DNA of 64,000 nt from Pomacea canaliculata (GCF_003073045.1 NC_037593.1:13400735-13464734); one strand, 5' to 3'. Positions 11,144 to 25,391 are shown, numbered from the stretch's first letter. Translations and numbers: made by a program. The notes: generated by a model from the letters alone, not told the origin.

Positions 11144-14100
11144 AGCTTAACTCTAGACCTGTAAAAAAAATATTACATGTCATTAAGCACACAAAGCGCA
11201 TTATATACATACATCCTCTCTCTCTTATCTGTGAATATTACTAACACACCACTAATATTACTTCTTTTTTATACATGATGTTCAGAGAGCGTTAAACAAT
11301 TATTTATAAACTTGGACAGTATTATTTAATACTAACAATTATTTTGTCTTACTTTGCAGCGCTGATCCATTAGCTACCAAATCAAAGCAGTCTTCGCTGT
11401 TTAGACCACATGGAAGTCAAGAGCAGCTCACCTTGCAAAAAAAAAAAAAAATGAAACTTCGGAGTTGTCTCCCATGACATGGATGTCTATGTGCTGATGC
11501 TGATCGAATTCTTTTCGCAGTTTGTCACAAGACTGATCAGTTTGGGTTACGATATGTTAACTTACAGTATATAATAATGTTTAATTTATTCTTGTTATAG
11601 CAATTCTTGGCACAGACATAAAAGAACTCATGAACACAAATTAGAGGAAGAGTAGAGAACGCAGGTTTCCGGCGAATGTGGAGATGCAGTTCATTCCAGA
11701 TAAAAGAATCGGAGAAATAAAAGAATGTAGACTAAATGTAAGAAGTCTGGGCTGAGGAATGCAAATCCTAAGGGGATCAGAAGAACGAGGCAGTGTAGGT
11801 GTAGATATGAAGTTGCAGGTTGTCAGGTTCGGCGAACCATTTAGCAGTTTGGGTCGCGATAGAAATCTCAGAAGTCAACGATAGACTTACTTTTTCTTTC
11901 TTTGGCAAAAGTCATCGACATCCAAAATAAAAACACAACATACCTCCTTGAGAATTTTTTTTTTTTTTATATCTCCGTCAACGCGTATGGTTCACGTCGT
12001 CTGTTGTTGATTGTCCGACTTGTATTGAGGTACGCCTTGCAGGCGAGCGATTTTTTGCCCCAGTAAACTAATATAATGAGGCTTGTACTTCTGTTACCGT
12101 GTACGGGAGGAAATAAAAAGTTTATGTGTGCTGTAGCTGGCATTTTCACGCGGCCAGTCACATAAATGGTGGTGGATAGAAAGGTGCTTTCCCCACCCCT
12201 ACACAACATTGCCTTTAGGTGGAAGCATAAAAGTGCTCTTTGACGGAAATCTGTCAATATAATGAGCATCGGCATTGGATATAGTAGGGATGAGTGTTGA
12301 TAAGTATTAAATAATTTGTTTAGGTTGCTAAAGTGAACTAAAATAATGATTATGAGCCATTTTCCATCGTCTTTGCACAGTTTTCAGACTGCATCAATAC
12401 AGACCCAATATAGCCTCATACATACAAGTGTTTCGTTATTATCGCTGATCAAAGCAATCAATAAATCAAAAGCTGAGAATATTAAAACTGCTAGAAAAGC
12501 AGCAGAAATCAACTCATATAATTATATAAAAGATCATCCAAAGTGCGGCCAACATCCAATGTATATCATAGGTATAATATTCTTTAAAAATTCTGTATAA
12601 TTTCTCTTCAACTATTTCCCCTTTTGCACAGCTTATTCACACAATTCCCTTTCAGAAGAAAACTCCACATTTTAGTGATTCCCTTGCCTTTTACAATGAG
12701 CAATGTCAGTAAAACCTATGCTCAGTATTTTTATTTAAGGGCTAAACATCTGCAAAACACAGCCTTAAATGCTACATTTCAAGAAATGCATCAGATTCTT
12801 TCTTTGAAGACTAAAAAAATAAAGACATGAAATATATGCTGTATTTTATTTTTAACATCATGTAATGTTTTGAATAATGATTCTGTACAAATAAAGATAC
12901 TAACAAAAATTTTAAACTGATTACTTTGCCAGCTATGAAATGCTGATCTATTGATAAATTGATCTCACATAAAAAATATTCATTCTTTAGTTGAGAAAGT
13001 GTGCAAACTAAATGCTTTGCATATGTGATAGACCTTCTGTTGAGATTTACAATATTCTCCAGAGCAGCAGCATTTCTTTGCCATTTTTCATACATTCACA
13101 TGAAGCTTTATGTAAATTCTGATTAGTTTTGTCCTTAACTCATTGTGCCATTGGACTTTGCAGCAATAGCTTAATTTTAACTTTAAACATTAACAATGTA
13201 AATATGATGCATCACAGTCAACAAGAAAAATTATTTTAGTGTGTTTTTTTCAGTCATTCATTCTAATTTGTAGTTTGCCACTGCCAGTATTATTTCACTG
13301 GACATAAGCAACTCACTGCTATTTTGTTAACAAGCAGTGACCAAAGATCGCCTAACGGGTATAGTCACACAGGCAGGTCCCAGTGTGTTACCACGATTTT
13401 GCTCATCAACCTTATATTCAATAAAAACTGTAAATAAATAAAGAGAAAATGTAACAGCTTAAGAAAAAAAAACAAAACAAAAAGTAAATTCTCATTTATT
13501 CAACCTAAAAGTTTTCAAACACATTATTACATGGGTAAATCACAAAACACTTGCTGGACACTTGACAAATTTTAAAATAAGTAATTATCTTCAGTTTCAA
13601 GGACTTTTAAAAAAATAATGGAAATCTCCACTTTTTTCCCCTTCTATAAGAATTTCTATGAAGATCCTAGACAATGGGAGGACATTCACGCTTATATCAC
13701 TCAAGCCAGCAGGCAAGTGAAGATAATGCATGAACACTCAAGCAAGCACTGGCACGCACACACTGAAACCTGCTGATCCTGTCATCCATGAACTTAAATT
13801 TCTCTGTATTACTGACCATGGTGGGTGGCTCATCTGCCATCTCATGCACAGTGACTAAGGTGCCCAACACCAATAAAATTCAGTACAGTCTTTGCTATGT
13901 CTCAATTTATTTACAGGCTCCTGCCCTATTTCTCTTAACTCCCCCTCTCCTACATCCCTGCTAGACTGGTCTTCATCTGATGACTGTACACTATTCCTGT
14001 TGCCAGAACAACCACATATATGAACTCTCAGCAGAGTTTTAGTTACTGTGCTGCAAAACGGCGAAACTTTCATTGCTTCTGATTCCTACAATTTTGTAAG

Positions 14101-15256
14101 GTATCCAAGATGGCTATTTCAAATTTTAAAACAAGCAGCTTTGTGCATTTTTGCCACACATACATCACTTCAGGTGGTAAGAAAATGTTCTCTGTTGTCC
14201 TATTTCTTTTTCTAAGCATGCAAAGCTGGTAGCTAAATGTCACAAATCCCTCCAACTTGAATATAGATATAAAAACAAAACAACAAAGACAAATCTTGAA
14301 AATCAAGCATACCAGTCAAAAGGTTCTTTTACCCCTACTATCATAGGGCATCTTAATTAAGACAGACATATATACTACTTATCATCATCTGTAAAACTAC
14401 AGATTATAGAATACCAAAAACATGCTTTAGCACCTTTTCTTTTATGAATGTAATTGTTAGTAGATTTAAAACTGTTACTTTTCATATAGAGCTTTACATT
14501 TGTAGGACCAATCCTTTGCCCAAAAGCGTGAAAAACTGAGTTGATTAATCGAAGTTATAAGCATTTTCTTGTCTCTACATTTAGAGTAATTAAAAGCCAG
14601 ACTGCATTTTTCACCCATCACCACATCAAATCATCAATAAAATTTATCCTCCTTATAATTGTGTCTCTTTTTTTTTACTTTGATCTAGGAAAAATTTTGT
14701 TTTTGATTTTATTTTTCATAAAGAATAGAAAGGGGCTATAAAGATGTTATAAAAGTGTCAGGGGAAAAAAAAAGGAATGCCCAAGGACTCTGAAACCATA
14801 CCTGAATGACTGCATAAGCAACAAGAGAACAAATGGTGGCTTGTTATCTACTAATTCAAAAGAAGCTACATTTCCTCTCACACATATGCACTGTGAATCA
14901 CATCACATTATTAGTTGCTGTCCACTTCTTTACCACTCCACTCGGCATGATGTCTCATCATCATGCAGCTCAGCATGTCTTGCACTTGAAACTGAATCCC
15001 TGCCAATGGCTGCAATTCAGCGATGATAGCTGAATTCCCCTTGCAGTCACACACAGCTCAATTCATATCAATGTGACAGTGAGAACTTTCACCAGTTCAC
15101 AACCAACACATGATTTTTCTGGCATTCATTTTTACTGCAAGATTCAGAAGGATCCAGAGACCACAAAAGCATAATCCATCCAGCCTGAAATTTTCTATGG
15201 CAGTGTGAGGCCCTTTCTGAGTAGCTCCAGGCACTGTCCACCAATGGAAACTTCCT
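11144..15256. other. Intergenic interval between POLR1E start and FAF2 stop
   Basis: Both flanking genes are on the - strand, so this holds the FAF2 3' untranslated region (upper part, perhaps to about 13490 or 12845 where TTTATT, a reverse AATAAA, occurs) and the POLR1E promoter (just above 11143, where no TATA box was identified). Open frames here (for example 11967-12275, 12346-12600, 13855-14073) show no family resemblance or splice context. I see no additional gene. Confidence 0.45.
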
Positions 15257-18200
15257 TCAAGCTTCATTATCATGGATAAACAACAGCTCTGATTTACCAA
15301 GGCCTAACTCTTTGAAAGAAGGGGGATCCACCTTTTCGTCTGTGGGTTCACAATTTAAAACACGTCGGGGAAAATTTGTCACTATCTGGAAGTCATCTGG
15401 ACACTCTGCATGGCAAAACACATAAAAGTACAGGTACTGCAACAGAATACAAAACATTATTCCTGGTAAGTGCTACAATTCTTACAAAACATTGAAGGCC
15501 TTTTTTTTAAAAAAAAAGTGGAGATGATGTAGTGTACAAGCCTGCTGGCTATTAAACTTCTCGATTACTAAAATACACCCAATATTTACACAAGATTTAT
15601 CACTTTATAGGTCACTGTGACTTAATACTACGAGAAGCGTTTTATTCTGGTTGCCTGTGATATAATTAGAATGTGATAGTATCCACTGTCAGTAAGTCAC
15701 ATTTTTTTTACACCTGGCCCTGTTCGGGACAGTAGTCATCTTTTGACTTTCCTTCTCTCCATGTTAACACAAAGCCACCAGAACTATATAGTAAATTGGA
15801 TCTAGAGTGATAGAGCACCAAACAACTCAAGATCTCAATATACTTTTTACATTTAGAGAAACAACTGAACTTCCTTCTGCTAACTTTTAAAAAAACTGTA
15901 CCAACTACATAAACATTTGACAAATATAGAATACTGGAACCACACCTTGGAAGACTGTATGCCTAAAAATCGCCGCTCAAGACGTTTGCCATTGGGAGTT
16001 TTAAGAACTATGCGAATAGCATCTGGATGATCAACGTCAGGTTCTGGAGGAATTTCCAGAGCAAGTTCCTCCTTTCTCCGCTGGCGTTCCTGGATCAATT
16101 GAAGGAGAATAGCAAAATACTATTACAATAGACAACTATTAATAGTGTTTAGGTCTCCAGATGCCAAATCAGAACATCCTATTTCCCTAACATTTTCCGA
16201 CAAGAACAATCTCAGAAAACACAACAGACCACTATTTAGTGATCATAAACTGTACTTAAAGGTTGCTTCTCTAAAACAGATAACTGCAATTATTTTATAG
16301 GTGACAGCAGCCTGAGAATGGCAACACAACAACTCGTAGCTTCTTTATCTGTTTTCCTTAGCCTTGTTTAGGCACTTCCATTCTGTGAATTGTGCAGAAG
16401 AGAAAAGATAGACTTAATGCTCACAGAAGCTCAATGGTCATAAAACCACACAAGCAACTACCTCTTGTATTCTTTCTAGGCGAGCTTCTTCATCTCTCTG
16501 TTTTTGCAATTCTTCCTCCAATCTCTGACGTTCCTCTCTCTTCCTTCTTTCCTACAGATGTAATGGCAAACAGATTATTTCACCCTAAACGACCAACCTG
16601 AATGGTTCAAGTTTTTTTCAGATATCAGTAGATCTAGGTGATATAAACCTGACATGTAAATTTCAGCTTCCAAAACCATCCATTAATTATCTGCTAGCAA
16701 AGTATGCGATTCACACCTGTGATCAACGAGTGCCGGTAACGGTGTACTATGTCACACTAGTGCGCCATTTATGAATTTGCCAGCCGTCAACACCAAACAG
16801 AGAGAGAATGAGCAACAGTTTGGATTATCTGGACATTAAAAGTCTAAAAAGTAGCAGTTTTTCAGAACACAGAATGCAGACTTTCAACATCCAAATAATC
16901 CAAACCGTCACTCATTCTCTCTGATTGGTGTTGACTGCATGCAATGTTGTGACTGGTGTACAAACGTTACGTAGTACACTGTCATCAGCAATTGTTAACC
17001 GCAGGTGCCAATTGTAGCGGATAATTAATTAACAGATGGGTTTTGGAGGCTGAAATTTACAGGTTAGTTTTCTATCGCCTATATCTACTGATACCTGAAA
17101 AAATGTAAACCGTTCAAGTTGGTCTTTAAAGAAAATGTACAAACCTACAAGTACTGACTGAAAGAATAAAAACATACAATTTGGAATGCACTACTGATCA
17201 TATCAATAAACAAATACATAAAGAGAGGGAAAAAAGTTCAAGCCAATTATACATTTTTAAGGTGCTGAATCACTAACAACAGAGAACTAAACTTATCTAC
17301 TAAGCTATTCATTTCCCAAAATAGCTGTGAAAAACATGGTTAAACAGTAATTGTTTGAGACTCTGAAGCACTGTCCAGGCTGTACCTTTTCTTGATCTGC
17401 CCGTAAAGACTCCAAGTATGCTTCATCTTGTTGCTGCCTTAACGTCTGGTTGAAGTTTCTCTCCTCCCTAACATGAAATAAGCACATGCACAGACTATAT
17501 CTACAGTGTTCCCTCGTTTATCGCGGGGGATAGGTGCCATGATCAGCCGCGATAAACGAATTTCCGCGAAATAGGGACATACATGCAATAATAATGTATA
17601 CATGTAAAACAATATCATGTGAGTGTAAAGTAATATATTAATCATGGTATTAATACAGTACAATAACAAATTAGTGTAAAAAAAATTATAACTTTACTCA
17701 GAGAAACCCAAAAAAGTGATGCGAACTGGCTGCGAGATGGGAGATAACAATCATGGCTCGTCGCTTACGCATAGCAATGGATTTCTCATACACAATTATT
17801 TCTTTCTTTCTATCTACAAAATAACCATGGTATTTTAATAGAAATACAAATACAGCTACATTTTTCTTCTTTTTCCTGTTGAAATATCTATGGTATTTCG
17901 TAGAACGATAATTCCCAGCGCGGAAGTATCGATCGATACTTCACTCAAAAAAAAAACGCGAAGTAGTGAATCCGCGATATATGAACTGCGAAGTAGCGAG
18001 GGAACACTATACTAACAAATTTATCAGAAATGGAGTAAGATATCGAAAGAGGTACAGCGTGATAGTGCTTGTTAGCAAACCTAAGGGTACAGCTGCACCA
18101 AAGCCAGTTCATACTGTCCATTCCTGCTGACGCTATTGCAATCCTGATGTGTATTTCTGCCATCTTCAGAAAGACTCCACTCCAAAATGCCTCAAATTGT

Positions 18201-21200
18201 CTATCAACCTGTAACTGTAACCTGGGCCAACTTACAAAACCACCAGCTCATTCCTCCAAGCTCATCAGCATGTAGACCTTTTGACAGTACCAAAACTACT
18301 TTCAATTAAAGTGACCACCTACCTATTATCTGCCCTTGACAGTGGTGATGTTTCTGCCTTAACTCTACTGGACCTGTCTGCTGCATTCAACACCACTGAC
18401 CGCTCTATACTCCTTCAAAGACTCCACACCCTCAAGGAATTTCTGGACCTGCACTAGCATGGTTCAACTCCTATCTCACTGATAGGACACACTTTCTCGG
18501 CTTGACTACTGCAGCTTGCTGGCTGCCCTGCATACCTTCTTCACAAACTACAGAAAGTTGAGAATTCCACTGTACACTTAGAGCAAGGAAACAGAACATC
18601 TCCTTCGTTTTCTATGCTGGCTACCCATCCATTCTCACATTCAGTAAAAACTGTCCATGCTGTGTTTTAATTTCTTTGTTGGCTCCTGCTCTGACTTTCT
18701 TGGAACATCTTTTCCCTTAAGTCCCAGCTAGACAACTCCAATGTAGATGATCATAGAACTTTTCCAGCTTTATCATCTTTGTGGTTGGAAGATCTAGAAA
18801 AATATAACATTACGAGGCCTGACAGAGATGAAGATGGAAATCAGAATGGTTAAAATGAGAGAACGGCTGATGATGGCTCCAACCACTTCATTCCATACAA
18901 ATCTTCACACTATCCCTCTTTTAGTTTTTTTATCTCATGTCTGCTAGTTCCACAAAATCCCACGGGTATTATTTCTAGGACAGGGATGCAAAACCTACGG
19001 CCCGCGGGCCATATCCGGCCCGCCAAACTTCTGCCCACAGTGCAAGAAATCGGCATGTTAGTAATAAAAGAAGACCTTAAAAAAACGAAAAAAGGGAAGA
19101 AGAAGTATTTATCCCCACGTAGGGGCGTTTCCCAATCTTTTTTCGATGGACGAACATTTCGATTCAGTGCTCCGACTTGGTGTCTCTACGATGAGGCCGG
19201 ACATTCAGAAGTTGGTTTCGGGAAAACAACTTCAAATATCCAACTAATTACTGCATAATTAATGGTAAGTACAACTTGTTTCTAATAAAAGAATGGTATC
19301 TGCTCTATTTTTTTTTCCTTTGTGTATTTTTGCGGTGAAGTGGCCAGCGACACGGCTGTCCGAAATGGATATGGCCCGCGACACGGCTGTTCAAAATGGA
19401 TATGGCCCGCAGGCCGAAAAAGGTTGGGCATCACTGTTCTGGGGTGTCTTATGGGTGAGTTTTGTCACCTTATCATAGTGGTAAAATGAGTGTACATTTC
19501 ACATTCCAATGGACATTCTTCTTTGACAACTTCAGCAGCACGCAGTTCCCCACAGGGAATATGGTGGCGAGGCATACAGTTATTGTTAAGCATTCACATA
19601 AAATGACTGTGAAAGAACCAGGAATAAGTTACAGAGGAAGGTTATAAGCATTTTACTCTTGTATTACTTTAACTGATAAATTGATTGTTGATAAATTTTT
19701 CATGAAAAATTCTTAAGTGAGGATGAATGAAAGAACAGGGAAAAGGGTATCCCCCCAAAAAAAATCCAGACCTTTCTGCTCGGGCAGCAATCAAAGATAC
19801 TTCATTTTCTCGCATGACACCTTCTAATCGATTCATCAGTTCTTCTGCCCCTGTAAAAAAAAAATCAGAGTCACTTAGACAATGTCACGACAATAAAATA
19901 AATAAAATTTCTCATTCAATTTAAAAGAACAAGGAATCAAACTGTACAAGAAGCATTAATTTGTACTCTTGGCTACCAGTTCCTTAAATGTAAAAAGCCA
20001 TGTGATAAATGTTTAATTTACAATGTGGTAAATGTTTAATCAAGAAATGTTGATGGGTGCTCTGAATCAGAGATTCTCAAAATTTTTCGCGACTGTGCCC
20101 GTAAAGGGTGAATGTCCATGGGTACCCCTTGCATATAAGTTTGCGCATAAAAGTATTTATTTTCACAATGGCATGTGCTTATGATGCTGCGTACCCCTGC
20201 ATAACCCTTGCCTTACCCCTAGGGGTCCTCATACCATCAGTTGAGAACCTATAATCAGTGCAACATCGAGTAAGTAAATGGTAAGTATCGAAGAAAGAGA
20301 ATTTACTCTCAAAATTTTATTTTTTCATCGACTGTTTCAGATGACATGACCATAAAAGAATAGCAAACAGGTGAGGTAAGAACTGTCTGTGGTAAAAGCA
20401 AAACCAGTGAACAACACTAAAACCATAGAAAAAAAACTGTCAAAGGGCAGTTGCTTCCCTCACTAGTGAAGTGCCCTGAACGCCAGACACAATGTACTTG
20501 TTGTCAGGGAGACAACTTTTGATGGTTAAAGAGCCAGTTTAACCAATTTACTGTCATTTGGTAGTCAAAGAGTTTCAACATCTGATACTATCTTTTACTC
20601 ACAGCATTATCCCTGAGAGCAATAAACAACTACAAACCAAAATAAATCATAATAAATATAGGCTACATATTACAGTTGTAACACAAGAATTTTGTGACCA
20701 TCAGTCTTCCCCCCCCCCCACTTCCCCCAGCGTAGCTTAATAACGACTCACCAATAGGTCCTTCTATTTTGGCTACAACTGTCATACGATTCTCTCGCAG
20801 CACAATCACAGCCAGGAATGGATATGTGTTTTCCTTCAGTGCTTGTGACACTGTGCAAATGCAAACACACAAGTGACAAAAATCATTATTTACAGAACAT
20901 ACAAAAAATGCGGACCACAAGTGGTACTCCACATTTTTTTCCAGGGGATGTATATAAGGGAAGACTAAGCTTAAAAGTCTAAACAGGAGTTTCAGAGAAG
21001 CTTCCTTAAAGAAACACCATCAACCACAATTTAATGCCAATTTATATCATATACCGATTTATTACACTTTATGTTAATGCTTATGCTCATTTTTTTAATT
21101 CTACCCCCCTTCCTCCTCCCAAAAATAAAGGTGAATCAAAGAGCTAGTGCAAACTAGTAATATAAACTAGTGTTACTTATAACCATTTAACAGGTGTATG

Positions 21201-24200
21201 ATGCTGAAAAGTTTAAGTGAGCTAGAAAATTAGTCCAGAAATATATACTTTAAGCTGGTTTTTTGGGATGGATTAGCAGGTGAAAGGAGAGCTGAAAATA
21301 GCAACTCACCTCTATATCCTTCTGGGCTACCTGTATTACAGGCCCATAAGATGGTACGTGTGTTTAGAAATGTGCACACTTGTGGATCAGCCAAAGTGTT
21401 CTGACAAAAACTGTCTGTGTCCTGGTGATCATCACCATGGAGATAAACCAGCAGGAATCTTAGCTCACGCTTTGCATCATTCAATGCCTGAAGACCATAC
21501 AGGAAACTAAACAATTCGTTTTCGCCTGCATCCTTGCACAAGTTCTACGTTAGTTTTAAATAATTATGAGTGTAGAAGTTCTGCAAAATTACACTCAAGC
21601 ATCTATAATCCCCTCATAACATTCTTTTTACAGAAATCTACTTATTTTGCATTTACTTGTGAAGGGGAAAAAATTATAATTTATTTGTAATGCAGACTAG
21701 TCTGAAAAGGTTGCACCTCACCTGACTGTATGTTCCCTGATAGAAGACAGGATGACAGCTGCCATATTTCGACTCATACTGGCTGATAAACCTAAGTACA
21801 TCACCTAATGGATCAGTAACATCTGCAAAATATGATGCAAGTCAGCAATATGAAACAGTGTGCCACACATGAAAGTAAATGACTGCACACATCTGTATTA
21901 AGAACGCATTTCTTCACCTCAAATCTTCATCTTAACATTTAAGACATTTGTGCTCCTTTTAAAGAAACCATTTATAGTCTACAACAACAACAACTACTAC
22001 TTTAAACAACAAACTACAGAAAATGCACAACTTACTTCTTCGTGGATCTGGACGCAACAATCGAACTGTTAAACAAACAAACAAACAAAATACTGCGATT
22101 ACTGTTTTCTGAGCTCTCCTGCTCTCCTCAATTCACATTCTTGCCATTTAATATGTACTCTTAGCATTTACATGTTCATTATAATCCATTCATTAGAAGA
22201 ATCAAATTAATTTAAAGTCAAAATAAAAGACTACATACTAGCTGACAACAAAATGATCTCATCTTTTACATTTTTCAATATTTTCATACAAAAACACACT
22301 TTTAAAAAAAAATTCTTAACCACAAAATAAAATTTACTTATACATTTGTTACTCATACTTAAGACTAAATTAGCTGACCCACTTACAGAAAAATCGTAAG
22401 ACATCAAAAACTGTCGACCAAACAAATCGGATTGGGAAAAATATTACATAATATGACCACTGCCAAAGTCCAGCTGGCTGCTGACGCTGTATAGAAATCA
22501 CCCTGAAAAAAGAAATACAGCAAGATATATTAATAAATTCCTATATCTGACTGTCACTCAAACTAATGTAAAGAATCTTTTGATCTGTTTAAAAGTTGCC
22601 TAGAGAAGTAAAAATGTTTACTTTTTTTGTTATTTGATAACAATTTGTTCTCTCACAAACTAACTTTAAAATAGCAGAATTCATTCATTTACACTATAAT
22701 GGGTTACATCTAAGACTGCAGTTCAAAATGTGGCCTAATAAAATTGCTGAGTCCTTTTGAAAAATAAACCCCAAATTTTCTTGAAAGAGTACATCCTAAA
22801 GAAAATGTGATTTATCTGATTTTCTATACTTCATCTCTCTGTCCATGAATTCCTATATTTAATGTAATGTCTACATTGTAAGCACAAATTCAAGAGGTAT
22901 GTTCATTGCCACAATATACAAACCTATCATAGACAGCACACTCTTGCTAAACAAATGTAGAGCTTCTGAGTGTTTCCTCAAAGTTAGGCACATAAGTTAC
23001 AATCCTTATTGTTTCAGTCTTAATTTACCAGCGTATCCCTACTATTTCAAAGAGTATGGGTGATTATCTCTTCTTTGTTGTTATTCTTTCACTTGCTTCA
23101 ATACCCATACAAAATCACGAAAGTAAATGTTAAGCGTATTTTTTAATTGAAGGCAGCAAGTAATTTCTGCTGTCATACATTCAAATGAGTTCTCTTCTTC
23201 CTTTAAATAACATAAAATAATGTGGAATACTTAAATCTACCATGATGTCAACAGTGCAAATGCCATTAATCTCATTCTTCCTATAATCTTCCCTGCTTGT
23301 CATAATAAGCCATAAAGCTTATTACTGCTACTGCAATAGTTTATTATACCAGTCTCAAAATTGTGCTCAACTTGATGGGAACATGTAAAAGAGAGTTTAT
23401 TGCTTTGTTATTCTGCATCCTCACTGATATTAAACAAGCACATACTGCATTTGACAATATACTATTATCCTGCATCAATGAGTCAAATATAGCAAATGGG
23501 TTTTCAGATCAATGAACAGCTCCAGGGGTGTCTTTTTCCACAGGCAATTGACACACAGAGAATAATTGTCGGAAATCAAATTAAGCAGACACAAAGGAAT
23601 ATCAAAGATATAGTGCTATACTGTTTCTCAGTTAAAGATCTGTGGTTGCATAAGCGTGAAAAACCACTACCAGGAAGAGAACATGAATTGTTTAAGATTG
23701 TGTTTTTATTTGCTGATATATGCACTCCACTACCTGTCTACTTTGTGGCAGTCTAATAATCTAAGCACTTCATTCTGGCTGTGCTCATTGAAATGCACAA
23801 AGTTCTAAAATGTAACAAGCGATAATTTCTAAGAACAACGTGTTTACCTAACTAAAACTTAATATACTTCTTATGCCCAGTATCTTTGCAGATATGGTAT
23901 AACACCTATCAAATACAATATAAAGGTTTCCAATAATAACTGATTATAATCTGTTCTAAAAGGTTTTCTGACCTTTGGTTGAAAGGTTGTGTGTTTACCA
24001 CCAGTTCCCTGGCTTCTCTGGCACCCTGCTGGGAAAAAACTGTGGGTGCACCTTCTTGCTCATTAAATGTATCCTGCACTGCTGTCTACATAGAACAGAA
24101 AGCTTTTTACATAAAGATGAATGAAGAGAAAACCAGAAATCATTATTATAAATATGCAGTTTCGTTACACTTTTAATAACAACATTTTCAAGCAAGAATT

Positions 24201-25391
24201 TTCTTTTAAAAAGCTGGTAAGTTATTGAGATAAAACTTCTTTCATTTATGTGCAGTTTTTCTTCTCAAATATTGCCTAATGTACTGAATAAGATAATAAA
24301 TGTGATGGAGTTGTTATCTCAAAAATATCAAGAAATTGATTAATGTCAGGCTTTCACTATCAGCATTCACGGTGCTTATGTTGCTGCCTATTTACGATCA
24401 TCTCTTTTTGTCAACTGCTGTGCAAGCTTGTGATGCAATGCTTAAAAATACATTTCCTTCTCAGGCTTTTGTGTAGACCCTTTTTTTTTTATCATGACAT
24501 AATTCGTATCTGAACATATAGTTGGCATAAAAGTTGAATAACTAAACATTGGCTAGTATACACGCCTCAAAGGCAAATGTTCTAGGCACGTAGATTTTCA
24601 ATTATTAAAAAACCAGATCATGACTGATTATGAAACCAGCACAATCTTGATCAACAATACCAAAAATGTATTTAAACAATTCATGAGATAATACAATACA
24701 CAGAACTGGTTGTATGATCACTTTAACATACATCGTATTTCTGTGAAGCTAAGCCAAAGTTGTTTTATCAGAAGGGATATTGGTAAACGATTATAAATAA
24801 AACGTCGCATTACCTCGATGTTCCAGTTGTGTCTTTCAAGAATAGTCCGGCAGCGTTCTATATCCTCAATACCAGTCAAATCCTGTTTCAATGAAATTAG
24901 CACGAATAATATCTATTTGTCATCTAAAATCCTGAAAGAGCTAAAAGTAATAATCTAAAATTTGAATTTATACAAAGTTGTGGTCATTCCTAAATCGTAG
25001 GTTCAAGAAATCGAAGAAAAACATGAGTTGCACAGTGTTGTTATTTTCCACGATACTTTGAATATCTTTATATTTCACCTATGCTTTTCGCTGGCATAAA
25101 AATTAATCTTAACATAATACATGTATAAACCCCATTGAAACAACTACCAGGTTTACGCATCATCACAATCATGATGATCTAACAACATTGCAAAATTAAC
25201 TGCGATCCCCATGAAAGAGGACCCGTTTCTTCTATACCTATCAAGAAAACATAGTTAAAAAACTTAGATTATGTTAGATGAATGTCCATAATATTGGGGC
25301 GAAAAATAAGGATCTATGACATTGAAATTCTAACCTGAAACTGAAGCAAATTATCGGTTTGTTGCTGAGAAAGATCATCACCGTCCGCCAT
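15257..25391 (-). CDS. FAF2: FAS-associated factor 2 (UBXD8/ETEA)
   Basis: FAF2 is an ER and lipid-droplet hairpin protein that recruits p97/VCP to ubiquitinated ERAD substrates. Exons found: 25391-25335, 24882-24814, 24085-23999, 22502-22387, 22065-22036, 21822-21722, 21487-21310, 20850-20752, 19850-19772, 17467-17386, 16551-16462, 16089-15946, 15436-15257. Domains in order: UBA (MADGDDLSQQQTDNLLQFQ, then DLTGIEDIERCRTILERHNW); hydrophobic hairpin (WSYYVIFFPIRFVWSTVF); UAS thioredoxin-like domain (NDAKRELRFLLVYLHGDDHQ and ENTYPFLAVIVLRENRMTVV); charged coiled coil (residues of exons 10-12); and a C-terminal UBX domain with the p97-contacting loop NFPRR. The 13 exons total 1312 nt. The phase between 23999 and 22502 requires one further short exon (length 2 mod 3, perhaps ~56 nt), which would give ~455 aa against 445 in human. 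I could not locate it. Confidence 0.93.
16586..17130. mobile_element. Long foldback element (arms ~260 bp) in FAF2 intron
   Basis: The two halves are near-complete reverse complements. The left arm starts near GACCAACCTGAATGGTTCAAG, and the right arm ends near CGTTCAAGTTGGTC. Internal pairs include ATCAGTAGATCTAGGTGATA with its partner at 17080-17098, and AGAGAGAATGAG with CTCATTCTCTCT around 16802 and 16911. The arms meet with a short loop near 16850-16880. There is no coding capacity. It resembles a foldback/MITE element of undetermined superfamily; no target duplication was identified. Its left edge is only about 35 bp from FAF2 exon 11 (acceptor at 16552-16553). Confidence 0.8.
17504..18009. 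mobile_element. Tc1/mariner-like MITE
   Basis: The left end is CAGTGTTCCCTCGTTTATCG and the right end is the inverted CGAGGGAACACTA, flanked by TA dinucleotides at 17502-17503 and 18010-18011. The interior is AT-rich with TCGCGG/CCGCGA subterminal motifs near both ends and no transposase frame: about 506 bp, non-autonomous. It begins 37 bp upstream of FAF2 exon 10. Confidence 0.75.
18290..18730 (+). mobile_element. LINE reverse transcriptase fragment (L2/CR1-type)
   Basis: The + strand reads TYLLSALDSGDVSALTLLDL followed by SAAFNTTDRSILLQRLH, the RT catalytic-domain region where LDLSAAFNTTD stands for the usual D-x-SAAFDT. After a gap comes LDYCSLLAALH and KETEHLLRFLCWLP, the RT thumb/C-terminal region. 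Stops and a deletion between the two pieces show decay. It lies antisense in a FAF2 intron. Confidence 0.7.
18981..19436. mobile_element. hAT-like MITE with internal tandem duplication
   Basis: It starts CAGGGATGCAAAACCTACGG and ends AGGTTGGGCATCACTG, with CCCGCGGGCC / GGCCCGCAGGCC subterminal blocks typical of hAT-derived MITEs. Flanks TTCTAGGA (18973-18980) and TTCTGGGG (19437-19444) are a degenerate 8-bp target duplication (6 of 8). Inside, a ~31-bp block with GACACGGCTGT and AATGGATATGGCC is repeated in tandem (about 19347-19409). There is no transposase frame. Confidence 0.7.
20071..20250. mobile_element. hAT-like MITE remnant
   Basis: Inverted ends AGATTCTCAA and TTGAGAACCT enclose about 180 bp with the ACCCCTAGGGGT palindrome and repeated TACCCCTTGC/TACCCCTGC blocks common in hAT MITEs. 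Flanks TGAATCAG and ATAATCAG agree at 6 of 8 positions, a plausible worn target duplication. It lies in the FAF2 intron between exons 20850-20752 and 19850-19772. Confidence 0.55.
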
